Assembly: GCA_910578285.1 (NCBI GenBank)
Contig: CAJTQL010000004.1
Span: forward strand, 1-64,000
DNA: 64,000 nt
Reading direction: 5' to 3'
Origin: an uncultured Helicobacteraceae bacterium
Lineage (GTDB): Bacteria; Campylobacterota; Campylobacteria; Campylobacterales; Helicobacteraceae
The position numbers were made by a program, and so were the translations under genes. Under the pieces are notes generated by a model. The model made no database searches and was not told where the DNA came from. It saw only the letters and a list, made by a program, of their open reading frames with translations. Shown piece after piece: positions 9,240-18,295 of this stretch (positions are counted from its first letter, which is position 1; every line of letters starts with the position of its first letter).

Positions 9240-9710
9240 CTAGCTGCGCTCCATCGCCAAAACACCGCTGCGAATGATTTCCTTAGGCTTAAATCGTTTT
9301 GCAAGCGCAATCAAATCATCGATTCGTGCGGGCGAACGTGTGGCAACCAAAATGACTTGTTTTGCGTCTCCTGCGGCAATCTCGCCACCAAAGCTGCGCG
9401 CTAAAGCCTCGATTTCAGCAAGCGGCGTTTGTGGTGGGAACTTGATGAGCGCCATTTCTTTAGCAACCATATCGCTATGCTCGGTAACAGTGAGCACAGG
9501 AATGAGCTTGTGCAATTGTTTGAGAATCTGCTCAAGCACCCTTGAATCGCCACTTGTGCTAAGGGTAATGTGCGACAAATCGCTATCGGGTATGGGCGCG
9601 ACACATAGCGATTCGATATTATAGCCCCTGCCCGCAAAAAGCCCAGAAATACGGGACAAGACACTGCTTTCGTTGATAACCGTCACTGAAATCACTCGCC
9701 GTTCATGCAT
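9240..9710 (-). CDS. ilvN: Acetolactate synthase small regulatory subunit
   Basis: A 156-residue regulatory subunit (IlvH/IlvN) of acetohydroxyacid synthase, which binds valine and controls the branched-chain amino acid pathway. It opens with the ACT domain (VISVTVINESSVLSRISGLF, then GRGYNIESL), followed by the C-terminal ACT-like domain. I place the start at ATG 9710, which has AAAAGGAGC just upstream; an earlier in-frame start would overlap the end of ilvB. It follows ilvB directly, as is usual. Confidence 0.95.
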   Translation of the reverse strand: MHERRVISVTVINESSVLSRISGLFAGRGYNIESLCVAPIPDSDLSHITLSTSGDSRVLEQILKQLHKLIPVLTVTEHSDMVAKEMALIKFPPQTPLAEIEALARSFGGEIAAGDAKQVILVATRSPARIDDLIALAKRFKPKEIIRSGVLAMERS

Positions 9711-9721
9711 AGAAGCTCCTT

Positions 9722-11452
9722 TTAGCGCGGGCACTTGGCTGCCATAGTATTTGTTGGTGTTGCTTCGTCATGGTAATCGAGCATCATGCTTGAAAGCCCG
9801 CTACCTGTAGGCACCATCGGCAAAACATTCTCGAGCCGATGAATGCGTACATCAAGCAGCGCAACCCTGCCGCTCTCTTCAGCCTGCGCAAGCGCGACAT
9901 CAAATTCTTCTTTGGTGTTGCAGACAAATCCGATTCCACCAAATGACTCGGCGAGCCGCACAAAATCAGGCTGCAAGCTCAAATCAGTATGCGCATAACG
10001 CTTGTCATAGAAAAAGGTCTGCCACTGCCGCACCATTCCAAGATAGTTGTTATTGAGAATCACATTGATAACAGGAATGCGCGCCTCGACAGCTGTCATG
10101 AGCTCTTGGATATTCATGAGAATCGAACCATCGCCTGTGATATTCACAGCGATTTTGTGCGGACAAGCAAGCCGAACACCTATTGCAGCGGGCAGCCCAA
10201 AACCCATTGTGCCAAGCCCACCGCTTGTGATGAACTGCCGCGCAAAGCTAAAGGGATAGAACTGCGCTGCCCACATTTGGTGCTGCCCCACATCAGTCGC
10301 AATCATCGCGCGTTCGCCCAGAATCTGCCCAATTCGCTCCACAACCCACTGCGGCTTGAGCGGCGCATTGCTATCGACATAGCCAAGCGGATGAAGCGCA
10401 TTGTAACGTTCAAGCTGCATGCGCCAGCCCTTCCATGCCACGCGCCAATCTTCATGCGTAAGCGTGATGAGCTCGCTGATGACTTCGTTCACATCGCCCA
10501 CAATCGGATAATGCACATCAACAATCTTGGCGATGCTGCTTGGGTCGATGTCGATATGCACAATCTCGGCATAGCGCGCAAACTCGCTCAATTTGCTCGT
10601 TACGCGGTCATCAAAGCGTGCGCCGATAGAAATCAGCAAATCTGTCTCGCTCATCGCGATATTAGAGACATAATTCCCATGCATGCCAACCATTCCAAGC
10701 AGCATTGGGTCCCTTGATTCGAGCACACCGCGCGCCATGAGCGTCTCAACAGCGGGCAGCTGCAATTTGTGCACAAACGCACGCACGATTTCGCTCGCGT
10801 TTGAATGCACAATCCCGCCACCAAGATAGAGCAGCGGCTTTTTAGAGCGCTTCAACGCATCGGCAACTTTCTTGATTTGTTTTGCATTGCCTTTGTAGTT
10901 GGGCTTGTAGGTTTTGAGCGTGATTTCTGTGGGGTATTCAAACTCGCCGCTTGTCGCTGTGATGTCTTTGGGAATGTCGATGTGCACAGGACCTGGGCGT
11001 CCACTTTTTGCGATATAAAACGCCTCTTTGAGAATGCGCGGCAAATCTTCGATATGCCTCACGAGATAGTTATGCTTCGTGCATGGACGCGAGATTCCAA
11101 CCGCATCGATTTCCTGAAAGGCATCTGTGCCAATGAGCCCTGTGGGCACCTGCCCGCTGATGATTACGAGCGGAATCGAATCGGCATAGGCGGTGGCAAT
11201 CCCTGTGATGGCGTTTGTAAAGCCAGGACCTGATGTGAGGATTGCCACGCCGACATCACCACTAGCGCGCGCATAGCCATCAGCTGCATGCACGGCGGCT
11301 TGTTCATGACGCATGAGAATGTGCTCAAAATAGGTTTGTTTATAGATTGCATCATAGATGTTCATGACAGCACCACCGGGATAGCCAAAAACGACCTTGA
11401 CGTCCTCGTTTCGCAGTGCTTCAATTACCATTTCAGAACCATTTAGCCTCAT
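9722..11452 (-). CDS. ilvB: Acetolactate synthase large catalytic subunit
   Basis: A 576-residue thiamine-diphosphate enzyme that condenses pyruvate to acetolactate, the first committed step to valine, leucine and isoleucine. N-terminal TPP (pyrimidine-binding) domain has FGYPGGAVMNIYDAIY with the catalytic Glu in MRHEQAAVHAADGYAR. The middle domain binds FAD, and the C-terminal TPP domain has the GDGSILMNIQEL motif and NNNYLGMVRQWQ. Start ATG 11452 has GAAAGGAG upstream. A -10-like TAGAAT (minus strand of 11477-11482) gives a short leader with no visible attenuator. Confidence 0.96.
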   Translation of the reverse strand: MRLNGSEMVIEALRNEDVKVVFGYPGGAVMNIYDAIYKQTYFEHILMRHEQAAVHAADGYARASGDVGVAILTSGPGFTNAITGIATAYADSIPLVIISGQVPTGLIGTDAFQEIDAVGISRPCTKHNYLVRHIEDLPRILKEAFYIAKSGRPGPVHIDIPKDITATSGEFEYPTEITLKTYKPNYKGNAKQIKKVADALKRSKKPLLYLGGGIVHSNASEIVRAFVHKLQLPAVETLMARGVLESRDPMLLGMVGMHGNYVSNIAMSETDLLISIGARFDDRVTSKLSEFARYAEIVHIDIDPSSIAKIVDVHYPIVGDVNEVISELITLTHEDWRVAWKGWRMQLERYNALHPLGYVDSNAPLKPQWVVERIGQILGERAMIATDVGQHQMWAAQFYPFSFARQFITSGGLGTMGFGLPAAIGVRLACPHKIAVNITGDGSILMNIQELMTAVEARIPVINVILNNNYLGMVRQWQTFFYDKRYAHTDLSLQPDFVRLAESFGGIGFVCNTKEEFDVALAQAEESGRVALLDVRIHRLENVLPMVPTGSGLSSMMLDYHDEATPTNTMAAKCPR

Positions 11453-11476
11453 CGCTTCTCCTTTCATAGATATGGG

Positions 11477-11482
11477 ATTCTA
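11477..11482 (-). promoter_or_regulatory. Probable ilvB-ilvN-lpxD-ftsK promoter -10
   Basis: The minus strand reads TGTTAGAATCC, a TG-extended TAGAAT -10, about 25 bases before the ilvB start. No clear -35 is visible, as is common in this group. Confidence 0.4.
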
Positions 11483-11493
11483 ACAAAAAATTC

Positions 11494-12414
11494 CTAAAAA
11501 TACTTGATATGCAGTGCAGCGCCCTCGCGCAAACTCTCTTGCACAACGAGACATTGTTGCAAGCCTAGCGCACGCAAGACGACATTAAAAAGCGCGATTC
11601 CGTGCAAAATCAAGCTTTCGCGTCCCGCGCCCACACGCGCAATCTGCTCGGATTTGGAAAGTGTGGGGTAGAACGCACTCACGCGCGCAATTTCATCTCT
11701 ATGCAATGTTTGCGGCATATGCTGTGGCATATCGTTTGCGAGATTCACAACAGCTTGTGGCACGCCGCCTGATGCAAGAAGCGTTTGAGGGAGCGGCATT
11801 TGCAGTTTTGCAAGCCAATACTGAAGATGCGCATAAAAAGAATCAAGCGTAGCATTTTTGTCGGCTTCATCGCGCTCACTCAATGTTACGATTCCAATAT
11901 CAAAGCTTTTGGACAACAGCAAGCAATCCTCAAATGCGTTTAGATATTGCCCATCGCCACAATAGAAGCAAATCTCTGTCGAAGCACCGCCGATGTCAAG
12001 CAGCAGAAATGGCGCGCCAAGTTTCTCGGGCGCAGCGCGGTGTAGCGCAAAAAGTGCAGCATTGAGCGTGAATATCACTTCTTGTTCTGCTGTGATGACA
12101 CGAAAAGGGATTCCAAGTCCAGCAAGAATGGCTTGCACCTCTTGCTGATTGCTCGCCTTGCGCAAAGCCGCTGTGGCAAGAGCAAGTGTGGGGATCTCTG
12201 CAAAATCTAGCTGTGTTTTGTTGTATAAATCGGATTGCATTGCGCGAATGTTTTCGCACAATCGCGCGATGGTTTGGGGCAGAATCACGGGCGACTTGGC
12301 AAACCCCTCTGCCGTGCGCACAACGCATTCAAATTCCCACAGAATCTCGTTTTCATCGCCAAGCAGCGCTGCGCGTAACGTGTTGCTGCCCAAATCAATT
12401 CCCATAGCCCGCAT
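11494..12414 (-). CDS. Ppx/GppA-family phosphatase, short form
   Basis: A 306-residue protein of the exopolyphosphatase/guanosine pentaphosphatase family (actin-like ASKHA fold). The N-terminal phosphate loop MGIDLGSNTLRAALLG, the second loop FLLLDIGGASTEICF with its Gly-rich turn, and LLASGGVPQAVVNLA are present. The protein ends soon after the second actin-like half, so it lacks the C-terminal HD domain of full-length Ppx/GppA proteins (~480-500 residues). It may act on polyphosphate or (p)ppGpp; the substrate cannot be read from sequence. Start ATG 12414 is chosen over a TTG 12 bases upstream; ATG 12405 is also possible. It diverges from pdxJ across a short shared promoter region. Confidence 0.8.
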   Translation of the reverse strand: MRAMGIDLGSNTLRAALLGDENEILWEFECVVRTAEGFAKSPVILPQTIARLCENIRAMQSDLYNKTQLDFAEIPTLALATAALRKASNQQEVQAILAGLGIPFRVITAEQEVIFTLNAALFALHRAAPEKLGAPFLLLDIGGASTEICFYCGDGQYLNAFEDCLLLSKSFDIGIVTLSERDEADKNATLDSFYAHLQYWLAKLQMPLPQTLLASGGVPQAVVNLANDMPQHMPQTLHRDEIARVSAFYPTLSKSEQIARVGAGRESLILHGIALFNVVLRALGLQQCLVVQESLREGAALHIKYF

Positions 12415-12439
12415 TGATAATTCCAAAGCATTTTTAGCA

Positions 12440-12454
12440 ATTGTACTCTAAAAT
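12440..12454. promoter_or_regulatory. Divergent promoters for the Ppx/GppA gene and pdxJ
   Basis: On the minus strand GAGTACAATTG gives a TACAAT -10 (12440-12445) for the Ppx/GppA gene. On the plus strand TAAAAT (12449-12454) is a weaker -10 for pdxJ. The two elements are nearly back to back, so the two genes may be expressed in competition. Confidence 0.4.
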
Positions 12455-12476
12455 AGTAACACAAAAAGGAGAACTG

Positions 12477-13274
12477 ATGAAACTAGGTGTGAATATTGAC
12501 CATATCGCCACGCTCCGTGAATCGCGGCAGATTAGCGAACCCAATCCACTCTATGCCCTGCCCTACCTGCAAGCAGCAGGAGCAAATCAGATAACAATCC
12601 ATTTACGCGAAGATAGGCGGCATATTTGCGAAGATGACGTTTGTGCGATTCTTGCGCAATCAAGCCTGCCTGTGAATATCGAATCGTCCTTGAATGCGGA
12701 GATTCTCGATTTTCTGTGCGCACAGCGCCCGCATAGCATTACGCTTGTGCCCGAGCGGCGCGAGGAAATCACGACTGAAGGCGGATTGGAATTGTTTACA
12801 AATGAGCATGGAATCGTTCGAGCAATCGAAAAGATTGCAAACATAGGAATCATACCTGCATTGTTTGTCGACCCCACACGCGCAAATATGCAAAAAAGCT
12901 ATGCGCTTGGCGCGCACAAAGTCGAGCTACACACGGGGCATTATGCGAATCTTTGGCTTATGTTGTATGGCAATCTTCCACGCACGCGACACAGCATCAA
13001 GGCGCTGCAAAAAAGCCGCGAGGAGCTCAAAAGCGAGATGAATGCATGCGTGCAAAATCTGCATGAAGTTGCCGAGTTTGCGCGCAACCTCGGACTCTCT
13101 GTCGCCGCTGGGCATGGGCTCAATGCACAAAATGTGGGCGAAGTTGCACAAATCGAAGCAATCAGCGAGCTCAATATCGGGCATAGCATCATCGGGCGCG
13201 CTGTGTTTGTGGGGCTCAAAGAGGCAATTGGCGAGATTCTTTGCGCAATCGACAAGGAACGCAGCAAAAACTAG
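12477..13274 (+). CDS. pdxJ: Pyridoxine 5'-phosphate synthase
   Basis: A 265-residue TIM-barrel enzyme that joins 1-deoxyxylulose 5-phosphate and 3-amino-2-oxopropyl phosphate to make pyridoxine phosphate (DXP-dependent vitamin B6 route). Characteristic sequences are KLGVNIDHIATLRESRQ at the N terminus, ITIHLREDRRHI, SITLVPERREEITTEGG, KVELHTGHYA, AGHGLNAQNV and LNIGHSIIGRAVFVGL. Start ATG 12477 has AAAGGAGAA upstream. pdxA, its usual partner in Helicobacter, is not beside it. Its last 4 bases overlap the end of rsfS, which is convergent. Confidence 0.96.
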   Translation: MKLGVNIDHIATLRESRQISEPNPLYALPYLQAAGANQITIHLREDRRHICEDDVCAILAQSSLPVNIESSLNAEILDFLCAQRPHSITLVPERREEITTEGGLELFTNEHGIVRAIEKIANIGIIPALFVDPTRANMQKSYALGAHKVELHTGHYANLWLMLYGNLPRTRHSIKALQKSREELKSEMNACVQNLHEVAEFARNLGLSVAAGHGLNAQNVGEVAQIEAISELNIGHSIIGRAVFVGLKEAIGEILCAIDKERSKN

Positions 13275-13612
13275 CCCGTGCGCTGCTTGGTGAAGGCACT
13301 CAAAAATTCTTCGAGGTTGAACTTTTTGCGATGATTCTCGGTAAAGAGATGAACAAGAATGTCGCCCAAATCGACAACAATCCAATCACTGCCCTCATCA
13401 ACGCTTAAAAACTCCTCGCCCAAAGGTTTGAGATGTGTTTTGAGCTCATCGAGCAACGCAAGCGCATGCTTGTCGACAAAGGCTGTTGCGAGAACAACAG
13501 CATCGACAAAATAGTCGCTTTCGCGCAAGTCAAACCATCGCACAGATTCGGCTTTTTTGTTTTCGAGTAGAGACACAATGTTCTCAACACGTTGTTGCAA
13601 GAAATCTGCCAA
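13271..13612 (-). CDS. rsfS: Ribosomal silencing factor RsfS
   Basis: A 113-residue protein of the RsfS/Iojap family. It binds uL14 on the large ribosomal subunit and blocks subunit joining when nutrients are short. Family features are AESVRWFDLRESDYFVDAVV, ALALLDELKTHLK and the strand pattern SDWIVVDLGDILVHLFTENH, followed by RKKFNLEEF. The start appears to be TTG 13612, with AAGGA upstream; no ATG fits. It lies 8 bases after the HDOD gene and is probably co-transcribed with it. Confidence 0.9.
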   Translation of the reverse strand: MADFLQQRVENIVSLLENKKAESVRWFDLRESDYFVDAVVLATAFVDKHALALLDELKTHLKPLGEEFLSVDEGSDWIVVDLGDILVHLFTENHRKKFNLEEFLSAFTKQRTG

Positions 13613-13620
13613 GCGAATCC

Positions 13621-14478
13621 TTATAGCTCGATGAGCTGTTCAAGATTTGCGCGCGCCTTGTTTGGAATCCGCTTCACAAAATTATCATAGTTATAATGCA
13701 CATCTCTATCGCTTGCTTCTTTGAAAAGCCCCTTGACAACGCTCATACGATAGACGCTACCTCCATCGTAGGGGTCAAAAACCTGATTTGCAATCGCAAG
13801 CGCATAGACATTGCGTTTCACTTCATCTGTGGCTGCATGGGGTGCTGGGATATAGGCAATCGTTTGAATGAGTGTTTCGTCAAATTTCCAATGGTCAAAC
13901 AGAAAACCAAGAAATGAGAGACTATCAACCCCGCAAAATTCATCCTCGAGTAGCGAGATATTTTTGAAATTATTGACTTTGAGCGCAGCGAGAAATTCTG
14001 TGTCTTTGTGGCTTGTAATGAGAATATTTGCAATGAGAATCATGCCAAGACGCATGAGCATAGAGCATGGCACAAGCAGCTGTGCAAGCGCTTTGTCCTC
14101 TTCGTTGAGCCATTCTGTGATAAAATTGGATTCGGCGCTGCATTGCGCCAAAAAAGCCTTAGTATCAAGCCCATAAGGTGAAACATCGACTTGCATTTTA
14201 TTGCGAATCGAGCTCGCAAGCACTGCATTTTTGACGTTGGTTACACCAAGCAACGAAACAACTTGCTGGATTGTTGTAATTTCACGCGAAAATCCATAGA
14301 ATGGAGAGTTTGCAAGCCGCAAGAGCTCCGCTGTAATCAATGGATCTTTAGAAAGAATATCAACCACTGTTTGCATATGCACTTCGCATCCTGCTGCAGC
14401 CATATAAGACTGTAGTTTGGTTACAGTTTCTGGTAAAGGTGGAAGACTATCAATCACATTTGAAAGTATTTCCTTCAT
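13621..14478 (-). CDS. HDOD-domain signalling protein
   Basis: A 285-residue protein made almost entirely of an HDOD domain, a non-catalytic relative of HD phosphohydrolases. It begins with the hallmark SLPPLPETVTKLQSYM and continues with LSKDPLITAELLRLANSPFY and TTIQQVVSLLGVTNVKNAVL. Such proteins act in two-component or c-di-GMP linked regulation, and in Campylobacterota some are tied to motility. ATG 14478 has AAGGAGTG upstream. The mRNA should have a leader of ~90 bases that can fold strongly (see the 14521-14567 entry). rsfS follows. The partner and exact output are unknown. Confidence 0.85.
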   Translation of the reverse strand: MKEILSNVIDSLPPLPETVTKLQSYMAAAGCEVHMQTVVDILSKDPLITAELLRLANSPFYGFSREITTIQQVVSLLGVTNVKNAVLASSIRNKMQVDVSPYGLDTKAFLAQCSAESNFITEWLNEEDKALAQLLVPCSMLMRLGMILIANILITSHKDTEFLAALKVNNFKNISLLEDEFCGVDSLSFLGFLFDHWKFDETLIQTIAYIPAPHAATDEVKRNVYALAIANQVFDPYDGGSVYRMSVVKGLFKEASDRDVHYNYDNFVKRIPNKARANLEQLIEL

Positions 14479-14520
14479 CAATACACTCCTTCAAGGGCAT
14501 AGCCGCAATACTCATATTTT

Positions 14521-14567
14521 GCCCAAACAATCCGACTTGGGGTATCCTCCTCTTTGAGGATTTGGGC
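14521..14567 (-). promoter_or_regulatory. Structured 5' leader of the HDOD-rsfS mRNA
   Basis: On the minus strand GCCCAAATCC (14558-14567) can pair with GGATTGTTTGGGC (14521-14533) with a small bulge, and an inner hairpin TCCTCAAAGAGGA lies between. The whole element lies just after the predicted transcription start (-10 TATAAT at 14579-14584 minus). On the plus strand the hairpin is followed by ATTTTTG, so it could also work as a terminator for rightward readthrough, but no rightward gene precedes it. Confidence 0.45.
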
Positions 14568-14578
14568 ATTTTTGCGAA

Positions 14579-14584
14579 ATTATA
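14579..14584 (-). promoter_or_regulatory. Promoter -10 for HDOD-rsfS
   Basis: The minus strand reads TTGTGGTATAATTTCG, a good extended -10 (TATAAT). The predicted start is around 14572, giving a leader of about 90 bases before the HDOD start codon. Confidence 0.6.
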
Positions 14585-14675
14585 CCACAATTTCCTTTTG
14601 AGTCTGAAGCAAAATGGATTCCACTCCATGCATTTTCTTTCATTAAAAAATATTTACATTAATCACAAAATGGGA

Positions 14676-14681
14676 TATAAT
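14676..14681 (+). promoter_or_regulatory. Promoter -10 for the chemoreceptor gene
   Basis: TGGGATATAATAAC contains a TATAAT -10 with an upstream TG, about 53 bases before the chemoreceptor start at 14734. AT-rich sequence with spaced T/A runs lies upstream, as in housekeeping promoters of this group. Confidence 0.6.
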
Positions 14682-14733
14682 AACAACTTACCATAGCATA
14701 AAACACCACAAACGCCAACGCCGAAGGACATTA

Positions 14734-16839
14734 ATGCGCTTTAGTAATCTCCGTATAGGCACAAAAATTGTTATCATTGTTTCGATTGCCGTGTTTGGAG
14801 GCACTATCACCCTCTCAAGCACCATTATGTTCAATGTTTCATCAACAATGATTGATGAATCCAAACGCACACTTAGCATCAATTCTGCTCGCTATGCAAA
14901 CTACATTCAGGGCAATTTTGAACAAGCCATCACTGCGCTGCAAACTACAGGTTATAACCTCACAGATGAAATCGATTCGCAAACGCCTGAAATCGCAATG
15001 CTTGAATATAAAATCAAGAACATGCTCGAAAGCAATGCATGGAGCAACTATGGCTACATCTATCTCACAAATCCTGAAGCACACTTCTCCAAAACAGACA
15101 ATGAAGATTTTTTCACTCCAAACGGCAAATTCCTCATTCTCATCGATAAACCCGAAATCAACAAACGAGGCGTATCAACGATTATCGAACCAACAGATGT
15201 CATTCTTGCAACACCTGAAATTGCTCAAGCGATGACACAAAAACGCATCATTTTTGGCGAACCTTCGGAGCTCATCATTGATGATTTGGACGTTTTTGCT
15301 GTCAATATCGTGATGCCGATTATCAACAAAAATGGCAATGTCGTGGGTGTTTTGGGCGTGATTGTCGATTTGTATACAATGTCTAAAGCATTGCTCAATG
15401 AACGTTTCAATGTTTTTGAAGGTGATGCGCGTTTTGTCATCACCCAAAATGGCACGATTGCTATCCATAGCAACCGCGACATTCTTGGCAAAAATCTAAG
15501 CAGCATCAACCAAGACCAAAGCGTACAATACATCTTACAAGCAAGCAAATCACGACAAGAAAGCGTGGCAAAATACAAAAATAGCGAAATGAACTTTGAA
15601 AGCTATGCGGCTATCAAACCTTTTGCAATCGGCAACGACAACGGCACACCGCTGATGACATGGGCAATGGTGAGCACCGTTCCGTTCTATTCTGTCCTTG
15701 CGCCACTTTTAAATTTGCAAATCATCTCCATTATCATGACAATTATCTTTATCGTAGCTGTGATTCTTATCGTTTTCTTATACACCAAAAACACAATCAT
15801 CAAGCGTTTGAATGTACTGTTCAATACCCTTATGGACTTTTTTGCCTATATTAACCATGAAAAAGAGCAGGTTACGCCACTGAAAATCCACGCAAACGAT
15901 GAACTAGGCAAGATTGCACAAGCTATGAATGTTAATATCACCAAGATTCAAGAATCTCTACGCAAAGACAATGAAACCGTCAAAGAGACCGTTGGCGTTG
16001 TCAAAGCAATCGAAGAAGGCAATTTGGATATGTCTATCCACACAGAGCCCATGAATCCACAATTATTAGAACTGCGCAATATGCTCAATCAAATGATTCA
16101 TGTGCTACAAACCAACATTGGAACAAATATCAATGAAATCAAACGCGTGTTTGAAAGCTATCGCAATCTCGATTTCACGACACAAGTCGAAAATGCGCAA
16201 GGTAGAATAGAACTCATCGCCAACATCTTGGGTGAGGAAATCAAGAAAATGTTGCACTCTTCAAATGAATTTGCAAACGAACTTGCAAACAAAAATGATA
16301 AGCTCAATGAAGCCATGCAAAAGCTCACGTATTCAAGCGAACAGCAGACTGCTTCGCTCACACAATCGGCATATTCGCTCGATGAAATCAACGATTCGAT
16401 GCAGATGATTAACGAAAAAACAATTGATGTGAGCAAACAAACTGACGATATTCGCGGGATTGTAACAATCATTCATGACATCGCTGACCAAACAAACTTG
16501 CTCGCGCTCAATGCCGCGATTGAGGCAGCACGTGCAGGCGAACATGGACGCGGCTTTGCCGTTGTGGCTGACGAGGTGCGCAAGCTTGCAGAACGTACAG
16601 GCAAAAGCCTCAATGAAATCGAGGCAAATATGAATATCCTCGTACAGGGCGTTACAGACATGAGCGATAGCATTAAAACGCAATCCCAAAATCTCACGCA
16701 AGTCAATGATTCGATTGCACATATCCAAGAAATCGCTCAAGAAAATGTCCAGATTGCAAACAATACAAACGAGATTACGCGGGAAATCAGCTTGATTGCA
16801 AACCAAATCCTCGAAGATGCAAACAAGAAAAAATACTAA
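14734..16839 (+). CDS. Methyl-accepting chemotaxis protein
   Basis: A 701-residue transmembrane chemoreceptor. Membrane segment 1 covers roughly residues 10-34 (IVIIVSIAVFGGTITLSSTI). A periplasmic region of ~290 residues has the size and shape of a double-Cache sensor (SNAWSNYGYIYLTNPE, VVGVLGVIVDLYTMS, then GDARFVITQNGTIAIHSNRD). Membrane segment 2 is at about 329-350, followed by HAMP-like sequence and a long coiled coil. The signalling hairpin tip TNLLALNAAIEAARAGEHGR near residues 586-605 binds CheA and CheW. The protein ends NQILEDANKKKY, with no CheR-docking pentapeptide. The ligand cannot be predicted. Start ATG 14734 follows GAAGGACA. hldE is convergent 7 bases downstream. Confidence 0.93.
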   Translation: MRFSNLRIGTKIVIIVSIAVFGGTITLSSTIMFNVSSTMIDESKRTLSINSARYANYIQGNFEQAITALQTTGYNLTDEIDSQTPEIAMLEYKIKNMLESNAWSNYGYIYLTNPEAHFSKTDNEDFFTPNGKFLILIDKPEINKRGVSTIIEPTDVILATPEIAQAMTQKRIIFGEPSELIIDDLDVFAVNIVMPIINKNGNVVGVLGVIVDLYTMSKALLNERFNVFEGDARFVITQNGTIAIHSNRDILGKNLSSINQDQSVQYILQASKSRQESVAKYKNSEMNFESYAAIKPFAIGNDNGTPLMTWAMVSTVPFYSVLAPLLNLQIISIIMTIIFIVAVILIVFLYTKNTIIKRLNVLFNTLMDFFAYINHEKEQVTPLKIHANDELGKIAQAMNVNITKIQESLRKDNETVKETVGVVKAIEEGNLDMSIHTEPMNPQLLELRNMLNQMIHVLQTNIGTNINEIKRVFESYRNLDFTTQVENAQGRIELIANILGEEIKKMLHSSNEFANELANKNDKLNEAMQKLTYSSEQQTASLTQSAYSLDEINDSMQMINEKTIDVSKQTDDIRGIVTIIHDIADQTNLLALNAAIEAARAGEHGRGFAVVADEVRKLAERTGKSLNEIEANMNILVQGVTDMSDSIKTQSQNLTQVNDSIAHIQEIAQENVQIANNTNEITREISLIANQILEDANKKKY

Positions 16840-16846
16840 GGAAAAT

Positions 16847-18295
16847 CTAGGATTGTGCCGCTTGGATTTTGGCAATCACAGCGCTGCTGCTTCTACCGCT
16901 AAGCAATTTTGCAAGCCGCACTTCGCCCGCAAACTCTGCGCCCACAATCTCCTTGCCTTCATAATCGCTGCCCTTGACTAGAACATCGGGTTTGATAGTC
17001 TCGATGAGCACAAGCGGAGTTTGCTCCTCGAAGCTGACGACAAAATCAACAGCACTTAGCGCACAGAGGACGCCGATTCGATCTTCGAGCATGTTGATGG
17101 GGCGGCTTTTGCCTTTGAGCGCACGTACAGAATCATCGCTATTCACGCCCACAATCAGCACATCACCATAATTGCGTGCCTCTTGCAGATAGGCAACATG
17201 CCCGTAATGCAGAATATCAAAGCAGCCATTCGTCCAAACGATTGTTTTGCCCTCGCTGCGAAGCTTTGCCACAAGTGTGGCGAGATTCTCGGCAAACACG
17301 CGCTTGCTGTGCGCCCGATTCACATGCGCATAGCGGCGAATCTCGGCTAAAGTCGCTGTTGCGCTCCCAATCTTGCCCACAACAACAGCGGCGGCGGCAT
17401 TGGCAAATTGCACCGCCTTGACAATCGATTCGCCACAACAGAGCACAAAGGCGAGCGCAGCAATCACGGTATCGCCCGCGCCCGTAACATCATAGACCTC
17501 ACGTGCGATAGTCGGGACACGCAAGAGCTCGCCATTATGCAAAATCCCGATTCCTTCTTCGCTTAGGGTGATGAGCGGATAGGTCAGCGCGCATTGCTCA
17601 TGCAAGGCGAGCAATGCCTGCTGCAAGCACTCATCATCGCCACGTGCAATCGCGATTCCCGTTGCGCTCTGCGCTTCTTTTTTGTTGGGTGTGAGCAGAG
17701 TTGCACCGCGATATTTGCGATAATCGCTGCCTTTGGGGTCAACCAAAACGCGCTTGCCTGCCGCATTTGCCAATGCAATAATCTGTGGTGTGAGCGAGGA
17801 CGTGAGCACACCCTTGGCATAGTCCGAGAGCACAACACAATCAACACGCGCAATAACATCGCGCACAAACGCAAGAATCTGCTCCTCACTTTGCGCGCTA
17901 ATGTCATGCCTTTGTTCCCAATCCACGCGCACAACCTGCTGATTGCTAGCGATAATGCGCGTTTTTTGCGTGCTTAGACGATTGTTTTGCGAGATAAGCC
18001 CCGTTGTGTCGATTCCCATTTCGCGAAATTTGCTACAAATCTCTGCGCCCACCAAATCATCGCCCACGACACCGCATGGAATCACAGACGCACCAAGCGC
18101 AAGCAGATTGTGCATGACATTACACGCCCCGCCAAGCCGCCGACTCTCGCTTTTGACATCAACGACTGCCACAGGTGCTTCAGGCGAGATTCTCTCGCAT
18201 TCACCCCAAACATAATGATCAATCATCACATCGCCCACGACAAGCACGCATAGCGCATGCGCTTCGAGCAAATCAAAAAAGGCAGTTTCCATCAT
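16847..18295 (-). CDS. hldE: Bifunctional heptose-7-phosphate kinase / heptose-1-phosphate adenylyltransferase
   Basis: A 482-residue two-domain enzyme for ADP-heptose, the inner-core lipopolysaccharide sugar. The N-terminal ribokinase/PfkB kinase domain (to ~residue 320) has GGACNVMHNLLALG and the ATP/catalytic signature VTGAGDTVIAALAFVL. The C-terminal nucleotidyltransferase has TNGCFDILHYGHVAYLQEA with an HxGH motif. It overlaps the hldD stop by 4 bases (ATGA), a sign of translational coupling; a second ATG directly follows the first. The other pathway genes (gmhA, gmhB) are not in this window. ADP-heptose is also the ALPK1-activating metabolite in Helicobacter (general knowledge). Confidence 0.96.
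   Translation of the reverse strand: MMETAFFDLLEAHALCVLVVGDVMIDHYVWGECERISPEAPVAVVDVKSESRRLGGACNVMHNLLALGASVIPCGVVGDDLVGAEICSKFREMGIDTTGLISQNNRLSTQKTRIIASNQQVVRVDWEQRHDISAQSEEQILAFVRDVIARVDCVVLSDYAKGVLTSSLTPQIIALANAAGKRVLVDPKGSDYRKYRGATLLTPNKKEAQSATGIAIARGDDECLQQALLALHEQCALTYPLITLSEEGIGILHNGELLRVPTIAREVYDVTGAGDTVIAALAFVLCCGESIVKAVQFANAAAAVVVGKIGSATATLAEIRRYAHVNRAHSKRVFAENLATLVAKLRSEGKTIVWTNGCFDILHYGHVAYLQEARNYGDVLIVGVNSDDSVRALKGKSRPINMLEDRIGVLCALSAVDFVVSFEEQTPLVLIETIKPDVLVKGSDYEGKEIVGAEFAGEVRLAKLLSGRSSSAVIAKIQAAQS

Noticed and set aside
9989..10717. 242-codon frame opposite ilvB
   Set aside because: Antisense to conserved acetolactate synthase motifs; no start signal.
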